Assembly (NCBI GenBank): GCA_030015575.1
Contig: CM057338.1
Coordinates: 306,717,827-306,781,826 of the forward strand
DNA length: 64,000 nt
Source: Agapanthus africanus
Taxonomy: Eukaryota; Streptophyta; Magnoliopsida; Asparagales; Amaryllidaceae
Direction of reading: 5' to 3'
The notes below the pieces were generated by a model, which worked only from the letters and a program-made list of their open reading frames with translations, ran no database searches and was not told the origin of the DNA. Position 1 is the stretch's first letter, and each line of letters begins with the position of its first letter. The translations under genes and the position numbers were made by a program. Positions 57,651 through 64,000 of this stretch are shown here, one piece after another.

Positions 57651-59481
57651 AAAGGAAAGTCTTCTTGTTAATAATTTAGAGTTGCTGAGGGAACTAAAAC
57701 AGGGAGAGTGATGTAAAACTATGGTTATTAGAGAATGGATAATTTTATATGGACTTCCAAAAACCTTTTTAGTATGATGCTTCAGTTTGCTGTCATTGAA
57801 TTGCTTGAGTTTAGTATGTTTACTTGCAGTAGAATGATATATTGCCTTTTGTTTTCTTGTGCATGTCTATGATATCATAAAACTTTACTTGATTCAATAA
57901 TTTGCTTACATCTATATTGGATTTTAATTTTCGAATTGTAATTGAATTCATTATTATAGTAGTAGCCTGTTTCATAATTATCTTTCTCTAAATGTTTTTC
58001 CCCCTTTAAGCATGAATGACACCGAAGTTCGCCATGAACTCCCACTTCCATTGCCTTCATAAGATTCCTTGAGTTGTAGTTTACTTTCCTTTATTGAATA
58101 GACTCGAGGATCCCAAACTTTCCTTGGATGTGTCTTTGATATTATATTTGTCCCTGCGATTACATCGTGTTCCTCGATATGATAGAAATTCATCTTGGCT
58201 TCCATTGTTGTAACCAAAATAAATTAGTACCTTGGCACACCGATGAATTTGTTGAATGGGGCATGGGAGCGGGCAGACACCAAAGGTATCACCGGACTTT
58301 GGTTTCTGGCATACATCCTTGTTGTTTTAATATGACGGCATTTTAAGTATTGGGGAAGGTACGCCGGAGGCAAAACTCCTATGACGCCTTTGGTGTATGT
58401 CCATTCAAACTATGTGGTTAATGCCATTCTTAAACATATCAACAGGGGCAGCGAAGTTTGATTCATACCAATTTGTTTCCCTTCGGTGGATGTCATTTCG
58501 ATATCATCACCGGAAACTTTGTGGTCTATATCAGTTTTCTTTTATGAGAAATACCGAGATTGCTCTCCAAACTTTATGAACAGAACACTAGCCTATCCCA
58601 TTCTCAGATTCCTTGCTATAAAAGCATCCTGCTGCTTTTATATTTGATTCATTTCTACTTCTTAGCAGCATCTGTTTACAGAAACTAAACCGAAAAATGC
58701 ATCAAAGAGTTGACGTCCCCCAAACGGAAAATTTTATCAAAATTGAAGTTTAGAACCTCTCAAAAACCCGAAAAATTGAAATGGCATCCTAGGTCACTTA
58801 AGTTTGGTGGGCATCAAATCGTTTTTATCGGTTAACAACCACCATTTTATCGATTCATACACGAACTTAACCCAGATGCTGAAGCTCAAAATTGACAGAT
58901 TCTAGCATTTGAGTGTTGTGTGTTTCTAACTTTTCTTGGTTGTTTCAGCTTTTTAGTGTCAACTTCCATCTTCAGGAAATAGCTACAGGAAACAAAGGAA
59001 TGAAGGCATATAGGATCTTTGAGGCTTAAGCTATCCTACTTTCCTTCAACATTTGTGCCAGCCATCATTGAAACAAAGTCTTGGAGATTTGCCGGCCAAA
59101 TTTTCGGGGACAATGACTAGCCAACTAAGGAAGAGACCCCAGCTTCACTTTGCTTGAAATTATTCTCATTTGAAGGAACCACAAAGACTTAATCTTCATG
59201 CGAGTAGCTAGTTATAAATGCATGCAACTTTATACTATATGATGTGTTTCATTAGGGTAGGCTCCATGGAAAAAGAGTGCCCTTTTTCAAAAAGGAGAGA
59301 GGCAAGGGTTGATGAGGAGTCACTTGATGAAAGCTATTACTAGGAGATCATGCATGAAGTCTACTTCATAATCAACATCATCGACTTAATTTATTCTTGT
59401 TCCTAACATGGGAAAATTATTGGCATGTCTTTGAAACCCAATTGAGAGGGAAGGAGATGATTGGGTTTCAACTTTTTCTTC
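57651..59481. other. Intergenic, nothing firmly recognised
   Basis: AT-rich sequence. Two related segments in opposite orientation (around 58275-58310, CACCAAAGGTATCACCGG, and 58375-58405, GACGCCTTTGGTGTATG) hint at a small decayed inverted-repeat element. No gene is recognised. Confidence 0.4.
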
Positions 59482-59499
59482 AACATATATGAGGTCACT

Positions 59500-59807
59500 T
59501 TGTTAGAATATAAAATATATTCTTTCAACCCTGGTCATAACTTCGGAGTTTTGGTGGAGTTTTGGTGCAGTGTAAGCGATATTTCACTTGGTATAAGAGG
59601 AACATAGGTTCGGTTCCCATCGCGCTCGTATTAGATGCGGTTTTATTTAAATAAAAATACCGCTATGCAAAAGTCCAGGTTTTTGCCTAAAGGGCCTACA
59701 ACCAATGGGGGCATGATAAAATATAAAATATATTCTCTCAGCCCTCATCATAAGTTCAGAGTTTTGGTGTAGTGGAAGGGTCATTTCATATGGTAAACTT
59801 TATGTTG
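59500..59807 (+). mobile_element. tRNA-derived SINE with duplicated head
   Basis: Contains TTTTGGTGCAGTGTAAGCG (A-box-like) and ATAGGTTCGGTTCCCATCGC (B-box) near 59560-59625. A second partial head follows at 59717-59790 (TTTTGGTGTAGTGGAAGGG). Both heads are preceded by the same AATATAAAATATATTCT segment. The region is flanked by 18-bp near-identical direct repeats AACATATATGAGGTCACT (59482-59499) and AACATAAATGAGGTCACT (59808-59825), the length expected of LINE-mediated target duplications. Confidence 0.75.
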
Positions 59808-59825
59808 AACATAAATGAGGTCACT

Positions 59826-62495
59826 CAATGAACATATATTTAGTAATTTTATTTTATTTTCTTTCTTTCTTACGTTTTGTTAAAAATCTTTAATGAAACA
59901 CAAGAGGATCATCTTCAACGGTACGTTCTATTCAAAAAAGGAGTATAAAATAGTGATCCTTTTCGGACTTCTCTTCAATTGTAGGATAATTTGCTAAGAC
60001 TATGGAAATTCTATCTTTCGTCCATTGTTTTTCGGAAAGAAATTGATAAAGGTTTGTGTAACATTGATAACCAGTCATAAAACATTGAATTTTTTTTTTG
60101 TGAAGCATCTTTGTTGCAGTTCACATTTTGATAGGGAAAAGCTTTAGACGATGATAACGATATATGGGGCCTCTCCTTCGGTATTAATGAGGTAAAATTA
60201 TGTTTTATGAGTTTATTCTTATGAAGCTAGTAATCATGAAATTGATTGTGGCAATCAAATATAAGGATGCAATGTGTTATAATTTTTGGTTATGTTTGAG
60301 GTACAAGCCTAGAACATATTTGGAGCTTATATTCATTAGATCCTGAAAGTACTTTGGTTCTGTGTTTAAAGTATTAATCTTTCTGATCACAGATTAAGTT
60401 TCTAACAATGGTTTTTTTAAATTGCTTACACAAACTGGAAAGCTTTTTGATTGCGTGTGTTGCCAAATAAAAAGATGATTTCCTTGAGCATAAAAACCTG
60501 TTGCCTAATATTCAGCCTATCATTTCCTCTATTTATGCAACTGCTACTAATTGGCTGTATTTGGCGTTAGATTGAACTCAGAGGAAGCCGAAGGTCATGC
60601 CATGGATAGAGCAAATGACATGGTTGATTGTACCGCGCGGCGATAATCAAGTGAGTGGGGTTCCATCGATTGCTCTCAGCAACAGCGATTAGCATAACAG
60701 ATCGATGATGGTCGGAATTTAGCACATTTGGATGTTTATGTATTTTTCTTTTTGTTTTGAGACTTGGCGTATGCAGTTTCATTTCTCAGAAGCGGTCGCA
60801 CCCATTAAAATCTTTTTAATGAAGCTTGGGGAGGCTAATTATCCCGCCTTTTTCTTTTAAGAAAAGAAAAGAAACCTTGTGTCTTCATCTTACTGGCACA
60901 AGGAGAAAATATTATTGAGGCCATCATTTTCACCCGTGCAATGTGTTTATTGTTCTTTGTAGGGTATCCTCTGGTACAAAATGTGCAGGTGGTGGCCATA
61001 AGTTGACTGTAGCTATCTGCAAGAAGTTGGACCATTGGGAGTCCTTTAGGCCATTGCTAGTCCATTTCTCTCTCCTGGGCCCATTTTGTCATAATGATTG
61101 AAGGAAAGGGAAAACTATAATGCATGAGGAAGAAAAGGTATGATTTTTTCTATTTCTGGGTTGGGTTCATTGTTGTGTGTTTCTGAAGCAAAATAACAAC
61201 CAGAATGGATTTATCTTGTCTTGATGTATCGTAACTTATTTGACTGCTGAGCACTTTTATACTCGGTAGAGCTAATCGACTTTTTTGTAATATCGCATTC
61301 GCAACAATCATATGTATTGTATTTCTGTAACATTGCATTCTCGACAATCATCCTCCGTGTTTATTAAGAATATATGATATAATTTAACAATAAAACACAG
61401 TCCATTATTCAAGTGCATAGAATAAGTAAGAGAACCACAAAAGTATGAAGTATGTTAAAGTAGAAAAATATCATTACTAATGTGAAACATATCATTCATT
61501 TTACAATGCAAATTTGAGCCGATTTTCATCTCTATCCATAAGAAATTTTTGGTAAATGGCTAAATAATTCTTCAATTATTTAACCAATGTTGCACTTTAA
61601 TACCTAAAGACTTTTCACCTGGTTACTAGTTAACTAATTTCAGTTACTTTAACACAAGTCAAATTCAATTATTCCTAATCTTATATGACTTTATGTTCGG
61701 AAGAATTGGTTAGATAATTGCATTTGGAATAGTTGGAAAAAACATTAAGTATTAAATTGAAGAGGGAACGTAGTATGAAATGGTATGGTAGGAAATTTTC
61801 TATATCGGTCGGCTCTAAAGGCGGGTGTAATTTTTTCAATAATTGACACCCGTCTTTTAGCCTTTTAACCGTATATACTTGTTTATGTGTATATTAATTA
61901 TTACATGAATTGGATGTCACTTGCTCCTGCATTGAATGCTTGCATAATTAATGGTTTCTAACAGTAGAACACTTTACGGTGCCAAAAGCTTAGGCTGGAC
62001 ATGAAAAATGGCTTTTGCATACATGTGCCAATGTCCAAAAAACCGACAAATGATAACTTTCCAAGTTGTTAATGTAGAAAATTTCCTACTATGTCATTTT
62101 ATACTCTACATTATCCAAACTGTTGCAACATGGATGAATCTCAGAGGATTATATAGCAATTACCCAAATTTATTTCTTCTTTTATCCTTTTTTTTCCTTT
62201 TTCAAATAATTTTTGGTACAATTTCTCCCTCCTGGTACTATTTTAGTTATGTGGTCCTAGAATAAAAAAGAAATTTGACCGAGTCAAGAAAATCCATTTA
62301 AAGTATCAAAGATTTAGGTGCAGAGCAGATACAGATATATATAAATAAATAATAGTAGCAGATATTTATCTTATTGTGACAAATGTTAAATAAAGTATCA
62401 AATATGGACACGCTTCTAAATTAAAGGGACCACAAGACAAATAAATAAATGAAAATTCCGTACGAAGAATCTCTTTAAAAGGGTGTTAAAAGATA
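59826..62495. other. Intergenic, nothing recognised
   Basis: AT-rich sequence without a convincing gene, RNA or element. The short ORFs here have no recognisable similarity. Confidence 0.45.
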
Positions 62496-63050
62496 GGTTT
62501 TTTTATCTTTAGATCCCTAAAACATAGCAAATTACCATCTAACCCAAAAACTTGGTATTTACTTTTTGCCCAATCAAAATTAATAAGATACATCATTTTA
62601 CCCCCTTTACGATTTTCATCAACTTTTAACGGCTTGACATCAGGTTTTTGTTTAAAATATCCCAACCTCTTCTTATTTGAAAATATGCAATTTCTTTCCC
62701 AAATTGCTTCCTATTTGAAAATATGTAATTTCTTCTCCAAATTGAAATTAAGGTTTAGGCGTCTACCGTATCTTTCTCAAAATTGGCCATGAAATCAGGA
62801 GCATTTTCAACATTCTTCTCTGGTTATGAAGAAGTTGGATACTTCTGTGATCTTAATTGTTGTTTTCGGGTAAATAGTAAATCTAAAATTTATGAAGAAA
62901 AATTAAAGTTAAAGTTAACGGGGCTTTTTTCTGACGGAAATCGGAAGAGGTAAAATGATATATCTTATTAGTTTTAGAGTAAAAAATAAATACCAAGTTA
63001 TAAGGGGTTAGAAAGGAATTTATTACGTTTCGGGAAACCTAAAAGATATT
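62496..63050. mobile_element. Fold-back / long-TIR MITE-like element
   Basis: The left arm (about 62500-62640) and right arm (about 62905-63048) are inverted copies. AACTTGGTATTTACTTTTTG pairs with TAAATACCAAGTT near 62990, AAGATACATCATTTTACCCC pairs with GGTAAAATGATATATCTT near 62950, and TAAAACATAGCAAATTACC pairs with GAATTTATTACGTTTCGGG near 63015. Arms are about 145 bp at roughly 80% identity. The centre (about 260 bp) has no ORF. The superfamily is not determined. Confidence 0.75.
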
Positions 63051-63214
63051 GAGCCTTGCTGTCTATGCATACTTTTCTATGTCCTATCTGAGTGAGTCAA
63101 TGATACCAAAAGGAAAAATCTTGGCCAATGACACTTACGTCTGAATTATTTTTAAGCATTACAAGCAGTCGAACGCTGGGTAGTGATGTAAACGGATACC
63201 TCTAGTCTGAGTTG

Positions 63215-63400
63215 TATCAACGAGCAATATCTTAGTTTGATTGTTACCTCACTTTCTTTCTTGGGGAAAGTCTGGGTTCGATGGCCATAATTTAACACTT
63301 TCAGGACAAACCCGTGGGTTCATGGATTTTACCCAACTCGTATTGAACAGAGTCGAAGTTTTTCATTAATTAAAGGGTAACTTAATGCATAAAAAAAAGT
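63215..63400 (+). mobile_element. Possible decayed tRNA-derived SINE
   Basis: TTAGTTTGATTGTTACC and CTGGGTTCGATGGCC are about 40 bp apart and resemble Pol III A- and B-boxes, followed by a non-coding body. No clear target duplication is seen, so the call is tentative. Confidence 0.35.
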
Positions 63401-64000
63401 CTCCTCTTAATGTATTTTTGTAAGAAAGTATCGTTTTAATATATAGTTAGATGAATAGATCATTCTAAATTTTATTTATGAAAATATATATCTTTCTTGA
63501 CACATAAACAAATATTGTGTGCACCCGCAAAGTCTGAAAATAATAAAAGGTTAATGTATTTTTAAGGATTTAACAAAAGATAAATAAAATAATAGAAACA
63601 AAAAATATTTACAAATATTTGGAAGTTTCAATATCTAAGAAGATTTTTAAATAAAAACTAAAAGAGAAGATTAAAAAATAATAATAAATAAAATTATATG
63701 TTTAATAGATTTATAACTTTGTTTAATTTTACAAGATAAATGTCAAGAATACATATGTATCCACATTTTATAGTAAAATTCAACTGTCTTAATTCCCGAT
63801 TCGTATCCATCTTCTTTTTTTCCTTAGCCTCTAGTACAGATAGAGTTAAAAAAGATAAAATCTTTGATGATTCCATCAAGAGTAGGTAGCAAAGTGCTAA
63901 AAAAAGCAAAATTTCAGGTATTGAAGTGCCGTATTTTGAAATATAAATATTTATTGGTAGTTATATGTCATTTAGCAAAATTGGCTCCTAATATTGAAAT
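63401..64000. other. Very AT-rich intergenic, nothing recognised
   Basis: A/T-dominated sequence to the window end with no gene or element that I can support. Confidence 0.5.

Overview
The window looks like an angiosperm nuclear genome, probably a eudicot. It is AT-rich and dominated by Ty1/copia and Ty3/gypsy LTR retrotransposons (chromovirus and Athila types), with PBSs matching plant tRNA(iMet)- and Athila-type primers, Tourist-like MITEs and a tRNA-derived SINE. There is one convincing host gene, a single-exon BED-finger/hAT-derived protein. I see no bacterial features, no CRISPR array and no rRNA gene. The species cannot be named from the sequence.

Layout. (1) 1-4607 is the decayed interior of a plus-strand Ty1/copia element whose 5' end lies outside the window; its 3' LTR starts at 4608. 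(2) That LTR is interrupted by a chromovirus-type solo LTR (6563-9901, perfect 5-bp target duplication CATTT). (3) 9948-13019 holds two LTR-like, hairpin-dense non-coding segments that abut at 11497/11499. (4) 13020-14405 is unassigned. (5) 14406-51808 is one minus-strand Tork-like copia element swollen to 37 kb by nested insertions: an Athila-related non-autonomous element (17768-25267, plus) and a Tekay/Del-like chromovirus (25326-49641, minus, target duplication ATTTT). The chromovirus in turn contains an Athila-like gag-protease element (30605-39059, minus) and a 3-kb solo LTR of another family (46430-49415, target duplication TTAGG). (6) 51809-55252 is intergenic with Tourist-like MITEs. 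(7) 55253-57454 is the host gene, plus strand. (8) 57455-64000 is intergenic with a SINE, a fold-back element and otherwise nothing recognised.

Chronology from nesting and by-eye LTR comparison: the copia host and the chromovirus are oldest (LTRs roughly 90% alike), the Athila-like gag-protease element is intermediate (about 95%), and the Athila-related element at 17768 is youngest (about 97%). All autonomous-type elements here look broken.

Most unusual: long chains of consecutive short hairpins whose stem sequences change from one to the next, found in several unrelated-looking LTR-like segments (5640-5970, 10060-10660, 11810-12400, 48361-48700). Also unusual are strongly conserved non-coding blocks shared by two Athila-type elements whose coding regions differ, one of which carries a 474-residue ORF with no gag or pol similarity that I recognise.
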